A DNA stretch of 64,000 bases from Psychrobacter sp. PG1 (GCF_014897815.1 NZ_JABUZG010000055.1:153916-217915); one strand, 5' to 3'. Counted from the first letter of the stretch, positions 9,116 to 18,804 are shown. Numbers and translations: made by a program. Notes: generated by a model not told the origin, from the sequence alone.

Positions 9116-9564
9116 ACTTTATCCTTGAGGTGTGAAAACTTAGGGTTTGTTGAGGTGTTTTAGTATCGTATGGTTTTGGGTATAGCGCACAGGTTTTTAA
9201 AGTGCCCAAACGAGACAGTGTCGAGTATAATCGAACTATAGTGACGTATCGACTATAATAACGTAAAACATGGTCGCTTGTGAATCCGATTCTTAACTAA
9301 TGGTTGTAAAGCTGTGAGCCATTATTTAAGGCTTATTTCACCGCATTTTTTGGAATTTTTTTAGCGTTTTATTATTTAGGTTTGAAGCTGTTTGAAGCAT
9401 CTATCCTCTAAAAAAACGGTACAGAAAGTATGAACGTTTGCTAAGAGCATTCACAATCGGTGACGATGTACTCACGACAAAGCTGCCGCTCTCATGCTAA
9501 TATTAGGCACATAATTGTGCACTGTATATGATTACAACGATAATGACAATAAAGGAAAAATGCA
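9116..9564. other. Gene-free divergent region between dsbA and ubiG
   Basis: About 450 bp holding the promoters of dsbA (left) and ubiG (right). A short inverted repeat, GCACATAATTGTGC at 9507-9520, lies about 45 bp before ubiG and could be an operator. No coding potential was seen. Confidence 0.5.
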
Positions 9565-10404
9565 ATGAGCTCAGCTCTATCTTCCTCGCCTTCTTTGAAT
9601 GAGCAAGCAAACAGCGGTCTTGATGATACAACGGCTACCGCCATTAATGTAGATCCTAGCGAAGTCGACAAGTTTAATAAGTTGGCAAGCGAATGGTGGA
9701 GTAAGACGGGTGCATTTGCGACCTTGCATGAAATAAATCCACTGCGTCTAAATTGGATAGAAGAAAACGTCAAGCGCAGTTATCAAAATGACAGTGCTGA
9801 TACAGATATTCATAAAACGGCTGAAACCGGCTTGGCTGGAAAAAAAGTGCTCGATGTCGGCTGTGGCGGCGGTATATTGTCAGAGTCTATGGCACGTCGC
9901 GGTGCGGATGTGACAGGGATTGATTTGGGTACCGAAAACCTAAAAGCGGCAGCGCTGCATGCAGAGCAAAGCGCTTTACATGAGACGCTGCGCTATCAGC
10001 ATATCCCAGTAGAAGAATTGGCCAAAACTCATGCAGGTCAGTTTGATGTAGTGACTTGTATGGAGATGCTCGAACATGTGCCTGACCCCAGCTCGATTGT
10101 GCAGGCGTGTTTTGAGTTATTGGCACCAGGCGGTGTTTGCGTGCTATCGACGATCAATCGAAACCCTAAATCATATCTATTTGCCATCGTTGGGGCAGAG
10201 TATGTATTGCGCTTGCTCGATCGCGGTACTCATGACTATGCCAAATTTATCACGCCAGCTGAGCTAGACAAAATGGTAATTGATGCGGGATTCACACGTC
10301 AAGATATCATTGGCTTGCATTATAATCCGCTGACCAAGCGCTATTGGCTAGCTCAAAATGTCGATGTCAATTACATGATGGCAGTACACAAGCCACTGGC
10401 TTAA
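9565..10404 (+). CDS. ubiG: Ubiquinone biosynthesis O-methyltransferase UbiG
   Basis: UbiG carries out both O-methylations of the ubiquinone pathway using S-adenosylmethionine. The SAM-binding motif I is VLDVGCGGG at residues 95-103, followed by GADVTGIDLG; family blocks EWWSKTGAFATLHEINPLRL, EMLEHVPDP and STINRNPKSYL are present, as is LLDRGTHDYAKFITPAEL. It has 279 residues against 240 in E. coli, the excess being a Ser/Thr-rich N terminus of about 30 residues and an insert near residue 75-90. AAGGAAAAATGCA precedes the ATG. It is followed by gph, as in Pseudomonas. Confidence 0.94.
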   Translation: MSSALSSSPSLNEQANSGLDDTTATAINVDPSEVDKFNKLASEWWSKTGAFATLHEINPLRLNWIEENVKRSYQNDSADTDIHKTAETGLAGKKVLDVGCGGGILSESMARRGADVTGIDLGTENLKAAALHAEQSALHETLRYQHIPVEELAKTHAGQFDVVTCMEMLEHVPDPSSIVQACFELLAPGGVCVLSTINRNPKSYLFAIVGAEYVLRLLDRGTHDYAKFITPAELDKMVIDAGFTRQDIIGLHYNPLTKRYWLAQNVDVNYMMAVHKPLA

Positions 10405-10479
10405 GCTGAATGCCGTATTTGGTTGTTTTCATGCCATACTATTTCACTCAACACCTTATCTATATTAAGAGCATTCACT

Positions 10480-11190
10480 ATGAGCCAATTTGTAAAAGCG
10501 GTTTTATTTGATCTCGATGGGACATTAATCGATACGGCTGCTGATTTTGTCCGTATTATCGGTAAAATGAGCCGCGAAAATGATTGGCAAGCACCGCCTG
10601 AAACAGAAATTCGCGAGCAAGTTTCTGCTGGTGCCTCAGCGATGGTACAGTTGATGCTACGTCATAACGATCAAATTGAGGTTAGCGAAGAAGCTTTGCA
10701 GGAGTTTCGCCAACAGTTTTTAGATGATTATGAAGCTGAGATATGCGTCGATAGTTGTGTGTTCGCTGAATTAGAAGACGTGTTGACTGCTCTTGAAGAA
10801 AAAGGGGTGCCATGGGGTATTGTGACCAACAAGCCGCGTTATCTGGCAGAAAAATTACTAGAAAAGATGCAGTTAGACGGGCGCTGTTCTGCTTTGGTCT
10901 GTCCTGATGATGTGTCTCGCTCAAAACCCGATCCAGAGCCTATGTATGCGGCGTTAGAGAAGCTTGGTATCCCTCGCGGCGCCGCTGAAAGCGTGATTTA
11001 TGTTGGCGATCATATCCGTGATATCGAAGCTGGTAATGCCGCTGGCATGCCGACGATTCTAGCTGCTTATGGTTATATTCCGCCTGAAGATCAAAAAAAC
11101 CTAAAGAAATGGGGCGCAGATTATATTACTGATACGCCTGAGCAATTAAACAAACTGTTGCTTTCTTCTGGTAAATTTGACTATTTATAA
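10480..11190 (+). CDS. gph: Phosphoglycolate phosphatase, HAD family
   Basis: A HAD-superfamily phosphatase of the Gph type, which removes 2-phosphoglycolate formed in DNA repair or oxygenase side reactions. Motif I is LFDLDGTLIDT (Asp11 and Asp13), motif II is GIVTNKP, the lysine of motif III is in SRSKPDPEPM, and motif IV is YVGDHIRDIEAG. The ATG at 10480 gives 236 residues, the usual size, and has AAGAG upstream; an earlier in-frame ATG at 10423 would add 19 residues with no family match. It directly follows ubiG, and the next gene, a YciK-like dehydrogenase, follows in the same direction. Confidence 0.9.
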   Translation: MSQFVKAVLFDLDGTLIDTAADFVRIIGKMSRENDWQAPPETEIREQVSAGASAMVQLMLRHNDQIEVSEEALQEFRQQFLDDYEAEICVDSCVFAELEDVLTALEEKGVPWGIVTNKPRYLAEKLLEKMQLDGRCSALVCPDDVSRSKPDPEPMYAALEKLGIPRGAAESVIYVGDHIRDIEAGNAAGMPTILAAYGYIPPEDQKNLKKWGADYITDTPEQLNKLLLSSGKFDYL

Positions 11191-11289
11191 ATCAAATTAT
11201 AAATCGAGTCCGCCACACTCTATGTTTTTAAAGAAATACGATAAATACTTAGCATCCCAACTATTAAACGATAAGCAGTGAGCAATGCC

Positions 11290-12114
11290 ATGAGTGACAA
11301 TATTAACCAGTCAGCTAGTCAGCAAGACCACCAAAAAACCGTTCAAAGTCTAACTCAACCTTTAACTCATAACGATATTCGCAACTTTGTACCATCTGAT
11401 AATTGTTTAGACGGTAAGACTATTTTGGTCACAGGTGCAGGTGATGGTATCGGCCGCGTTGCCGCGCTGACTTATGCTCGCTATGGAGCGACAGTCCTGT
11501 TATTGGGACGTACCAGCAGCAAGCTTGAATATGTTTATGATGAGATTGAAAGTCTTGGCGGCAAACAGCCTGCCATGCTACCGATGAATCTAGAAGGGGC
11601 AACCTATGCTGAGATGCAGCAGTTAGAGGGGTTGATTAATAAAGAAGTCGGTCAGCTCGATGGTATCTTGCACAATGCGGGCATGCTTGGGCAGCTAACC
11701 CCACTTGAGATGTATGACGTCGATACTTTTGCACAAGTTATGAAGGTGAACTTTACCTCGACGTTTATGCTCACCCAAGCACTGCTACCACTACTTAAAG
11801 ATGCTGAGAATGGTTCTATTGTTTTCACCTCTAGCACGGTCGGTACACATCCTCGCGCGTTCTGGGGTGCTTATGCGCTGTCCAAGCAAGCCGTAGAAGG
11901 TATGAGTGATATCTTTACCCAAGAGACGCAGAATACGACTAATTTACGTTTTAACTGTGTCAATCCTGGTGGCACTCGTACCAATATGCGCGCCCATGCT
12001 TATCCAGGAGAGAGTCCTATGAGCTTAAAAACGCCTGAAGATATCATGGCAGGCTATGTTTGTCTGATGAGTGATGCCAGTATCGGGGTACGCGGGCAAG
12101 TGGTCGAGCTATAG
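11290..12114 (+). CDS. Short-chain dehydrogenase, YciK-like
   Basis: A classical SDR with a Rossmann fold. The NAD(P)-binding glycine motif is TGAGDGIG at residues 48-55, the structural NAG motif is LHNAGMLGQLTP, and the catalytic Ser and Tyr-X3-Lys are in FTSSTVG and AYALSKQAVEGM. The order gph-SDR and blocks such as LLGRTSSKLEYVYDEIE and NLRFNCVNPGGTRTNMRAHAYPGE match the YciK oxidoreductases of gammaproteobacteria, whose substrate is not established. A polar N-terminal extension of about 38 residues precedes the fold. The ATG at 11290 is preferred; an in-frame GTG at 11278 is also possible and neither has a strong ribosome site. Confidence 0.85.
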   Translation: MSDNINQSASQQDHQKTVQSLTQPLTHNDIRNFVPSDNCLDGKTILVTGAGDGIGRVAALTYARYGATVLLLGRTSSKLEYVYDEIESLGGKQPAMLPMNLEGATYAEMQQLEGLINKEVGQLDGILHNAGMLGQLTPLEMYDVDTFAQVMKVNFTSTFMLTQALLPLLKDAENGSIVFTSSTVGTHPRAFWGAYALSKQAVEGMSDIFTQETQNTTNLRFNCVNPGGTRTNMRAHAYPGESPMSLKTPEDIMAGYVCLMSDASIGVRGQVVEL

Positions 12115-12287
12115 CCAAAAGATTAGTCATGTGATTTTTTGCTAGGAAATGTCATTACTTAGCGCATTTATTCGCATACTTTCAGATTGAGGCATGCTCT
12201 AGTAGGTTGCAATTAATTATAAACAACCCCATCTATTTGTTATTAAAGCGATTTGTAATATCTGATTATCGTAAATAGGATAGAATT

Positions 12288-12554
12288 ATGGCAGGTGGTT
12301 GGTCAAGAGATGGTGCTGAGCATGAGCAAATGGATGCAACGGTAAATGATGCATTAGAGCGGGCAAGACGTGCGTTGCCAACTGGCATCAGTGCCGAGAT
12401 GTGTGATGAATGCGGCAAGCCTATTCCAGAAGCACGGCGGTTAGCAGTGCCTGGTATTCAGCATTGCGTCAGCTGTCAGACAGAACTTGAACAAGAGGCG
12501 AGAGCCGCTGAGTTGTTCAACCGGCGCGGTAGCAAAGACAGTCAATTACGTTAA
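12288..12554 (+). CDS. YbiI-type DksA/TraR C4 zinc-finger protein
   Basis: A small protein (88 residues) with the DksA-type zinc finger: CDECGKPIPEARR, then CVSC after 17 residues, giving a four-cysteine site. The start MAGGWSRDGAEHEQMDATV and end NRRGSKDSQLR match the E. coli YbiI family closely. It lacks the long coiled coil with acidic tip of DksA, so it is not expected to replace DksA at RNA polymerase, and its role is unknown. It is convergent with a COG0523 GTPase gene and shares its terminator. Confidence 0.88.
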   Translation: MAGGWSRDGAEHEQMDATVNDALERARRALPTGISAEMCDECGKPIPEARRLAVPGIQHCVSCQTELEQEARAAELFNRRGSKDSQLR

Positions 12555-12610
12555 AAAAGAAAAAGGGCAGATATTGCTATATAAAACAGCAATGTCTGCC
12601 CTTTTTTTTG
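12553..12610. terminator. Strong bidirectional terminator
   Basis: AAAGGGCAGA...TTGCT pairs with AGCAA...TCTGCCCTTT (about 17 bp with one T-G mismatch), with A-runs on the left and eight T on the right. It serves the zinc-finger gene and the convergent GTPase gene. Confidence 0.88.
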
Positions 12611-12617
12611 TCTATTA

Positions 12618-13877
12618 CTATATAACCAGTGCCATTAGTTCACGATCGCAGGCATCCCAATCGATAAAAGGCAGTGTCTCTATAGAAGACAAAAATGCTG
12701 TCCTATCTTTTTCTTCTGAGCGGTCGCTTTCTACCGTGGCCTCGTTGTCGTTACTAGTGTGTGCATCCAACTGCAAGATAATCTCTAGCCTACTATCAAC
12801 TTGTGCGCTGACCGTACTGGTGGTTAAGCTGTCAGGAGTAAAATTGATTTGTAGCCAGCCGTCAGAGGTATGTACTACACCTTTGATACGTTGCCAGTTT
12901 GGCAGGTTTAATAACCAATTCTGTAAATTATCTGCTTTTAATATGTATTCTGCTGGTAGCCGCCAACCTGCCAGTAGGATATCTTGCTGTTTCTCATGAT
13001 AACGGTAAGGTAGCTCAATATCTGTGTCGGTCTGCGCATCATCTCTATCTGTAAAAGCGTTGGATGACAAGGCGGTCGATAGTGCATTACTCTGCGGTTG
13101 CAAATTAATAATCGATTTTTGAGCGTGAACGATATTGACTGTGCGTTGTTTCGAGATAACCTGACTGGGCTTGGTTAGCTGAGTGTTCAGCTCTGACATG
13201 CTTGATTCTGATAGATAGGCATGGGATAGGTTTGCAATATCAGGCGTGGTTTGTGAAAATGCTGCCCAAATAATTTTTACCTGTGCATTTAGCTTGGCTA
13301 TCCATTGTTGCAGTGCTTGTTTTTCGCTATCGCTTAATTGAGCATAGCGATTAATGACCAACACATCGGCATCACGGACATGCGCTTGAAAACCGTCATG
13401 ATTACGATATTTGTCTTGCTGCCATTGCAGGCCACTCAGCACCGTTATTACTGCCTGCATATTGAGCGCTGTTTGCCAATGCGGTGCACTGAGCTGCATG
13501 ATAAGCTCACGTGGATGAGCAAGCCCTGTAGGCTCAATGAGCAACCGCTGTGGATTATGCTCACTAAGTAGCCGACTGATAGCAATTTGTAATGGCAGCT
13601 GACTGGTACAACAAATACAGCCACCACTGACCTCTCGTATCGCAATATTATCTTGCTCAGCCATACTATCTTGTGAGCTTGCCAACAGCGCACCATCAAT
13701 ACCGATACGACCAAATTCATTAATCAGTAATGCCCAGCGCTCATCGGCAGGTTTAATAGCAAGCAGCTGATTAATTACTGTGGTTTTGCCAGCACCCAAA
13801 AACCCTGTCACCAAGGTGCAGGGTATGTTTTTAAAAATAATAGATGGTTTCAAAATGGTCTCAAAGATGCGCCTCAT
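12618..13877 (-). CDS. COG0523 (CobW/P47K) family GTP-binding protein
   Basis: A G3E-family GTPase, a class that includes metal chaperones for zinc or cobalt. Walker A is GFLGAGKTT at residues 25-33, the metal-binding CXCC sits in GGCICC at 85-90, and the Walker B region is LLIEPTGLAHP. The usual guanine-recognition NKxD appears as NRYAQ (VLVINRYAQLSD), with arginine for lysine. The CobW C-terminal domain is present but divergent, and histidine-rich metal loops are not evident. The 419-residue length is at the upper end for the family. The metal and client cannot be named. An N-terminal stretch of about 18 residues precedes the fold, and the ribosome site of the chosen ATG is poor. Confidence 0.82.
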   Translation of the reverse strand: MRRIFETILKPSIIFKNIPCTLVTGFLGAGKTTVINQLLAIKPADERWALLINEFGRIGIDGALLASSQDSMAEQDNIAIREVSGGCICCTSQLPLQIAISRLLSEHNPQRLLIEPTGLAHPRELIMQLSAPHWQTALNMQAVITVLSGLQWQQDKYRNHDGFQAHVRDADVLVINRYAQLSDSEKQALQQWIAKLNAQVKIIWAAFSQTTPDIANLSHAYLSESSMSELNTQLTKPSQVISKQRTVNIVHAQKSIINLQPQSNALSTALSSNAFTDRDDAQTDTDIELPYRYHEKQQDILLAGWRLPAEYILKADNLQNWLLNLPNWQRIKGVVHTSDGWLQINFTPDSLTTSTVSAQVDSRLEIILQLDAHTSNDNEATVESDRSEEKDRTAFLSSIETLPFIDWDACDRELMALVI

Positions 13878-13991
13878 CTGCTAGCAAACGTAAACGATGC
13901 TAACAGAAAACGAGGCTAAGAAAATGTGTTAAGTAACTGTTTTAATTGATTATCTCAAACAAACGTATTAAGTGAATATATAAAGCAAAGA

Positions 13992-14750
13992 CTATTCACT
14001 TTTAACGGTTTCTACTTCGGCTTCGTCAGGAACGAATACGTAGCCTACACCCCAAACGGTTTGGATGTAACGTGCTTGTGACGGATTGTCTTCAATCAAA
14101 CGACGCAAACGTGACACCTGTACGTCGATAGAACGCTCCATCGCACCCCATTCACGACCACGCGCAAGGTTCATCAGTTTGTCACGGGTTAATGGCTCAC
14201 GTGGATGCTGCACTAAAGCCTTTAATACTGAAAACTCACCTGTCGTTAAGGTAACAACATTACCATCGCGCTTGAGTGTACGAGTCGATAAATCAAGCGT
14301 CCACGGTCCAAACTCAACCACTTCAAGCTGATGGCTTGGTGCACCAGGCAGCTCGCGATTTTGACGACGCAGTACAGCTTTGATACGAGCCAACAACTCT
14401 TTTGGGTTAAATGGTTTTGGCAGATAGTCATCCGCGCCTGCTTCAAGACCAGCGATACGATCGGCATCACCCCCTTTGGCGGTAAGCATAATGATAGGAA
14501 TGTCACCATTGTCTTCGCGTAGACGCTTACAAATACTGATGCCATCTTCGCCTGGTAGCATCAAATCAAGTACTACCAAGGAGAACAGTTCACGCTGCAT
14601 CAATTTATCCATCTGACTGCCATCATGAGCTGTACGGACGACAAAACCATCGTCTTCCAGAAAGCGCTGTAATAAAGAGCGCAAGCGTGCATCATCATCG
14701 ACGACTAAAATTCGTTGAGTTAAGGTATCAGGGCTGTTATTTTCAGACAT
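13992..14750 (-). CDS. ompR: OmpR-family response regulator
   Basis: A two-component response regulator with an N-terminal receiver and a C-terminal winged-helix DNA-binding domain. The acidic pocket is VVDDD near residues 16-20, the phosphoacceptor is Asp62 in VVLDLMLPGEDG, and the conserved lysine is Lys112 in LPKPFNPKELL. The DNA-binding half has LTTGEFSVLKALVQHPREPLTRD, RSIDVQVSRLRRLIEDN and the end IQTVWGVGYVFVP. The overall match is to OmpR itself. No sensor kinase gene adjoins it: the next gene upstream is tex, divergent. Its promoter region contains one copy of a dispersed ~105 bp repeat. Confidence 0.88.
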   Translation of the reverse strand: MSENNSPDTLTQRILVVDDDARLRSLLQRFLEDDGFVVRTAHDGSQMDKLMQRELFSLVVLDLMLPGEDGISICKRLREDNGDIPIIMLTAKGGDADRIAGLEAGADDYLPKPFNPKELLARIKAVLRRQNRELPGAPSHQLEVVEFGPWTLDLSTRTLKRDGNVVTLTTGEFSVLKALVQHPREPLTRDKLMNLARGREWGAMERSIDVQVSRLRRLIEDNPSQARYIQTVWGVGYVFVPDEAEVETVKSE

Positions 14751-14816
14751 ACAGGCATCCTCTTATAAAAATTATTATTAGTAGAAATTATCGTTAACAG
14801 TCAAGGCTAAAGGTTA

Positions 14817-14921
14817 TATAGTTAAAATGATATAAAAAAAATACGGTGTCAGGCTCGTTGAGTCTACTATTTATAGTATTTTAACGTGCTTTCCTCGCTA
14901 AATTATCTTGAATCGACTATA
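14817..14921 (-). repeat. Dispersed MITE-like repeat, copy A
   Basis: A 105 bp element with ends TATAGT and GACTATA. Its interior ATACGG, GTCAGGCTCG and AGTCTACTATTTATAGT matches the reverse complement of the element at 54081-54188 and a diverged copy at 46229-46335. It lies 5' of ompR. The minus sign marks orientation relative to the copies at 54 and 57 kb. Confidence 0.75.
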
Positions 14922-15214
14922 CAAAAAACCTGAGCAAAAAAACTGTCTTTATTCAATGAGTGGTCAAAAGTAAAGGTCCGTCTCAATCCATCATAAATTT
15001 GAATACTATTGTTCAATGCGTCAGCGCGTACCAATATTTGCGCCTTGGATACTTTAGTGTATAAGATTGCACCACTAATTGCATCACCCATCAGGATAAA
15101 TGCTGTATGCGTTTGTTTAACAAAGCGACAGAACCTATGATATGAGACGATTTTCGCCGTAAAACTAGCGATAAATAACGAAAAGATAAAAAGGATTTTT
15201 ATTCATGCAGCTTT

Positions 15215-15223
15215 TGCTATAAT
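15215..15223 (+). promoter_or_regulatory. Extended -10 promoter for tex
   Basis: TGCTATAAT is a perfect extended -10 element, 34 bp before the tex ATG. No clear -35 lies 17 bp upstream, as is usual for extended -10 promoters. Confidence 0.6.
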
Positions 15224-15256
15224 GCAAAACTACATTTCTCAACGATTGATACGTCT

Positions 15257-17779
15257 ATGAGTAGCACTGATACCTTAACGCCATCTCAAACCTCGACAAA
15301 TGCACAGGTTTTGGATGCAACCACACACGCGAATATTCACGACAAGCTTGCTCGCGCGCTTGGCATTAAGACTGCTCAAGTCAATGCGTTTGTCAAACTT
15401 TACGATGAAGGCGCGACCGTTCCATTTATTGCCCGTTACCGTAAAGAAAAGACGCAGAATCTTGACGATGCGCAATTGCGTGCGCTTGAGAAGTCTCTTA
15501 ATTATGAGCGTGACATGGCCACCCGTCGCCTCAAAATTACCGAGCTGCTCAGCACGCAGGGCAATTTGACTGACGAGCTACAGACGCGTATCGATAATGC
15601 GACGTCGAAACTTGAGCTTGAAGACATCTACTTGCCATACCGCCCGCGTCGCCGCTCTCCTGCCGCCAAAGCACGTGCTGCTGGTCTTGATGTGGCAGCG
15701 CAAGCCGTCTTGACGCAAGAAGTCACGCCAACTGACGCATTAGCAGGCTATCAAGTACAATCTAGCATTACCGATGATAGTGGTAATGAGATTGAGGTTG
15801 ATTTTAGCGATATCACCAAGCAATTGGCGGGCGTACAAGCCATCATCGTTGATGAATGGACGCAGGCTTTGGCTTTGCTAGACAACTTGCGCAGTGGCTT
15901 TGCCAAGACGGCGAGTATCGTATCTGCCGTTGCCAGTGAAGAAAAACGCGAAGTCGGCGAGAAGTTTAAAGATTACTTCGAGCATAGCGAAAGTCTTGCG
16001 CGTCTGCCGAATCATCGTTTATTAGCGATGCTACGTGGTCGTCAAGAAAACGTCTTAGGCCTCAAAATAGAAGGCGAAGACGCACCCTTTATCGAAAAAA
16101 TTATTAAGTATTTTAACGTTGATACAAAAGCTCCAGCCGAGCGTCAAGAATTTTTGACAGAAGCGGCGACGAGTTTGTGGAAAGACAAATGGCGTCCGCA
16201 TATTGAACACCGTTTATTGACAGAAAAACGTCTGACCGCTGAAGCTGACGCGATTGACGTGTTTGCTAATAATTTACAGCACTTATTAATGTCAGCGCCT
16301 GCCGGTCGCAAAGTAATTTTAGGCGTTGATCCTGGCATTCGTCATGGCGTAAAAATGGCCATCGTCGATGCTCAAGGTCACGTCATGTTAGACAGTGAAG
16401 ACAAGCCTGTCGTCGCCACAGTTTATCCATTTGCCCCTGATAATAAAATGGATGAAGCCAAAAAAGTCATCGATGAATTATTAAGTACTTACAACGTTGA
16501 TTTAGTGGCTATCGGTAATGGTACAGCGAGCCGCGAAACAGATGCGATGATTAAAGAGATTTTGACTGCCAACTCTGAGTTACAAGCCAAATCAGTTATC
16601 GTCAATGAATCTGGTGCTTCTGTTTATTCAGCCAGTGAGCTTGCTAGTGACGAGCTTGGTAACTTAGACGTTTCGGTACGCGGTGCGGTTTCTATCGCCC
16701 GTCGCTTGCAAGACCCTTTATCAGAATTGGTCAAGGTTGATCCAAAAGCGATTGGCGTTGGTCAATATCAGCATGATGTTAACCAAACCCAGCTGGCAGA
16801 TAGTCTTGATAAAGTTACGCAAGATAGCGTAAATGCGGTTGGCGTTGATGTAAATACCGCAAGCCCTGCTATCTTGGCACATATCGCTGGTTTGAATAAA
16901 AACGTCGCGCAGCAAATCGTGACCTATCGTAAAGAGCATGGTGCTTTTGACAGTCGTGAATCATTGAAAAATGTCCCACGCTTAGGCGCTAAGACCTTTG
17001 AGCAAGCAGCAGGCTTCTTGCGTATCCATGGTGGTAGTAATCCCCTTGATGCCACTGGTGTGCATCCAGAAAGCTATGCGCTGGTCGATAGCTTATTGGC
17101 ACAAACTGGTAAAGCATTGCCAGAAGTCATCGGCAATGACGGCGTACTAAATACGATAGATACCACTGCATTGGCTGATAATGATGACAATATTAGTGTA
17201 ACTGCTATCATCGAGGAGCTAGTCAAACCAGCACGCGACCCACGTCCTGAATTTAAGACGGCTAACTTCCGGGAAGATGTGAACAGCATTAAAGATTTGA
17301 GCGAAGACATGACATTAGAAGGAGTTGTTACGAACGTGACTGCCTTTGGTTGCTTCATCGATGTTGGCGTGCATCAAGATGGTCTGGTTCATATCTCGCA
17401 AATGGCCAATGACTTTGTCGCAGACCCGATGAACCGCGTCAAGCCCGGTGATATCGTCTCGGTCCGTGTCATCTCTATTGACGAAAAACGCGGTCGTATT
17501 GGTTTTAGTATGAAACCTGAAGCTGAAAAACCTGCACGTCCAGCAGCGAAACCTGCAACGACAAATGTTACTAATAATGATGAGAATACCAGTCGTCCGC
17601 GCAGCAATCGTCCAGCTGGCGATAAGCGTCCGTCTAAGCCTAAGCGTCAACCTAGTAGCAGCAATAATAGCGACAGTCGCAGCAAGGCGCCTCGTGCAGA
17701 AAAAGCAGAAGCGCCTAGCAAAATGGGTACGCTTGGGGCGCTGTTACAGGAAGCTGGTGTGGCTAAAACCAAAAAATAG
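15257..17779 (+). CDS. tex: Tex-family transcription accessory protein
   Basis: Tex is a nucleic-acid-binding protein related to eukaryotic Spt6. Domains in order: N-terminal helical region with EGATVPFIARYRKEKTQNLD, a YqgF/RNase H-like domain from about residue 350 (ILGVDPGIRHGVKMAIVD), tandem helix-hairpin-helix motifs near residues 530-600 (VDVNTASPAILAHIAGL), and an S1 RNA-binding domain at about 685-757 (GVVTNVTAFGCFIDVGVHQD). At 840 residues it exceeds typical Tex (about 770-785) through a basic Ser/Asn/Pro-rich tail before a final conserved-looking helix MGTLGALLQEAGV. It is divergent from ompR and ends in a strong terminator. Confidence 0.95.
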   Translation: MSSTDTLTPSQTSTNAQVLDATTHANIHDKLARALGIKTAQVNAFVKLYDEGATVPFIARYRKEKTQNLDDAQLRALEKSLNYERDMATRRLKITELLSTQGNLTDELQTRIDNATSKLELEDIYLPYRPRRRSPAAKARAAGLDVAAQAVLTQEVTPTDALAGYQVQSSITDDSGNEIEVDFSDITKQLAGVQAIIVDEWTQALALLDNLRSGFAKTASIVSAVASEEKREVGEKFKDYFEHSESLARLPNHRLLAMLRGRQENVLGLKIEGEDAPFIEKIIKYFNVDTKAPAERQEFLTEAATSLWKDKWRPHIEHRLLTEKRLTAEADAIDVFANNLQHLLMSAPAGRKVILGVDPGIRHGVKMAIVDAQGHVMLDSEDKPVVATVYPFAPDNKMDEAKKVIDELLSTYNVDLVAIGNGTASRETDAMIKEILTANSELQAKSVIVNESGASVYSASELASDELGNLDVSVRGAVSIARRLQDPLSELVKVDPKAIGVGQYQHDVNQTQLADSLDKVTQDSVNAVGVDVNTASPAILAHIAGLNKNVAQQIVTYRKEHGAFDSRESLKNVPRLGAKTFEQAAGFLRIHGGSNPLDATGVHPESYALVDSLLAQTGKALPEVIGNDGVLNTIDTTALADNDDNISVTAIIEELVKPARDPRPEFKTANFREDVNSIKDLSEDMTLEGVVTNVTAFGCFIDVGVHQDGLVHISQMANDFVADPMNRVKPGDIVSVRVISIDEKRGRIGFSMKPEAEKPARPAAKPATTNVTNNDENTSRPRSNRPAGDKRPSKPKRQPSSSNNSDSRSKAPRAEKAEAPSKMGTLGALLQEAGVAKTKK

Positions 17780-17796
17780 TTAATGTTAATAGTGAT

Positions 17797-17826
17797 AAAA
17801 AAGGCAGCCATTAGGCTGCCTTTTTT
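17797..17826 (+). terminator. Intrinsic terminator of tex
   Basis: AAGGCAGCC and GGCTGCCTT form a 9 bp stem with a 4-base loop, followed by a T-run. Confidence 0.9.
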
Positions 17827-17954
17827 ATGGAATGTATCTAAAGATAGAAATTGTTAATGAACACTAATAACTACTCAAAACCTAACTCGCTCAATAACCT
17901 CTTTTCAATGATTTCAGTTAACAGCGGGGTTCATATCGTACTTTATTTCGTATT

Positions 17955-18350
17955 CTATAATTCTTCTGTGGCTTCTTCAGCTTCTTGTAATTCTTCTTGT
18001 GTATCTAACGAGTCTTCTTCTTGCATCGCTTCTTCAGAATCTTGAATCAGCTCTTGTTCGGCAGCCATTGCTTCTTGCTTAGCTTGAAGCTCAGTAGTCA
18101 TCGGCTGTTGCTCAGCACTGTTGTTAACGCTTGCTCTTGAGATAATCTGTGTCTCACTAATCTGAAATGGGCTAGACTGATTGTCTGTTGAAGCATTATT
18201 TGTATTGTCACCTTCCATCTCAAGTGTGGTGGCGGTAGCCGCTGCTTGCACATCTACTGCCGCAGTATCAGCAGGTGCTGCCATAGCCAAACTTGGGATA
18301 GTGAGCGCAGCGCCGATCAGTAGCGATAAAGATAGAGTACTTTTTTTCAT
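17955..18350 (-). CDS. Exported acidic low-complexity protein of unknown function
   Basis: A 131-residue protein with a clear signal peptide (MKKSTLSLSLLIGAALTIP, cleavage after AMA near residue 24) and no recognised domain. The mature part is Ala/Thr/Asn/Gln-rich. The last 45 residues are very acidic, with repeated EE and QEE clusters interspersed with leucine and alanine every few residues (EEAMQEED, TQEELQEAEEATEEL), suggesting a solvent-exposed helix or coiled coil. AAGGAA precedes the ATG. It is convergent with tex. It is probably periplasmic or secreted; no function is proposed. Confidence 0.75.
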   Translation of the reverse strand: MKKSTLSLSLLIGAALTIPSLAMAAPADTAAVDVQAAATATTLEMEGDNTNNASTDNQSSPFQISETQIISRASVNNSAEQQPMTTELQAKQEAMAAEQELIQDSEEAMQEEDSLDTQEELQEAEEATEEL

Positions 18351-18804
18351 TAATCAATTCCTTAATTTACAATCTTATAATGTCAGCTTAAAAAATTTCA
18401 AACTTGACGCTTATGTTGCTAACTGCTGTATACAGCAATCGCATATCACACATTCATTTAGTAATTCAAATATATATATTTAATATATCTAACATTTAAT
18501 TGATAGACAAAATAAAATCATGATAACCATTAAGAGACTATCATGATGGATTTGGATAAAGAGCTTTATAAGCTGACCTAAATCAGTGATAAAAATCTAA
18601 AAGGGAGAATACCAATTAAACAAGCGTTAGTTCAGTAGTCCATAGATTAAAATTCTAACAGACGGATGTTAGCAGGTGACTTTGTGCAACTATTGTATGG
18701 TTATTGTCAGATAGGAAAATAGCATTGTTTTCTACTTTCCTATCTCTAATTCTTATAACAATGATGTCTCAACGAATCTTGTTCGTTTATATTTCATTAG
18801 AGTC
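18351..18804. other. Gene-free region between two exported-protein genes
   Basis: About 450 bp of AT-rich DNA with the promoter of the acidic exported protein on its left. Nothing else was recognised, and no good terminator for the gene to its right. Confidence 0.4.

Larger units (their letters stand above)
14751..15256. other. Divergent region between ompR and tex
   Basis: About 500 bp without a convincing gene. It contains repeat copy A (14817-14921) and the tex promoter. A 62-codon minus-strand frame from 15091 partly overlaps the repeat and lacks support. Confidence 0.6.

Noticed and set aside
14903..15091. 62-codon minus-strand frame upstream of ompR
   Set aside because: Partly overlaps repeat copy A, no convincing ribosome site and no family match.
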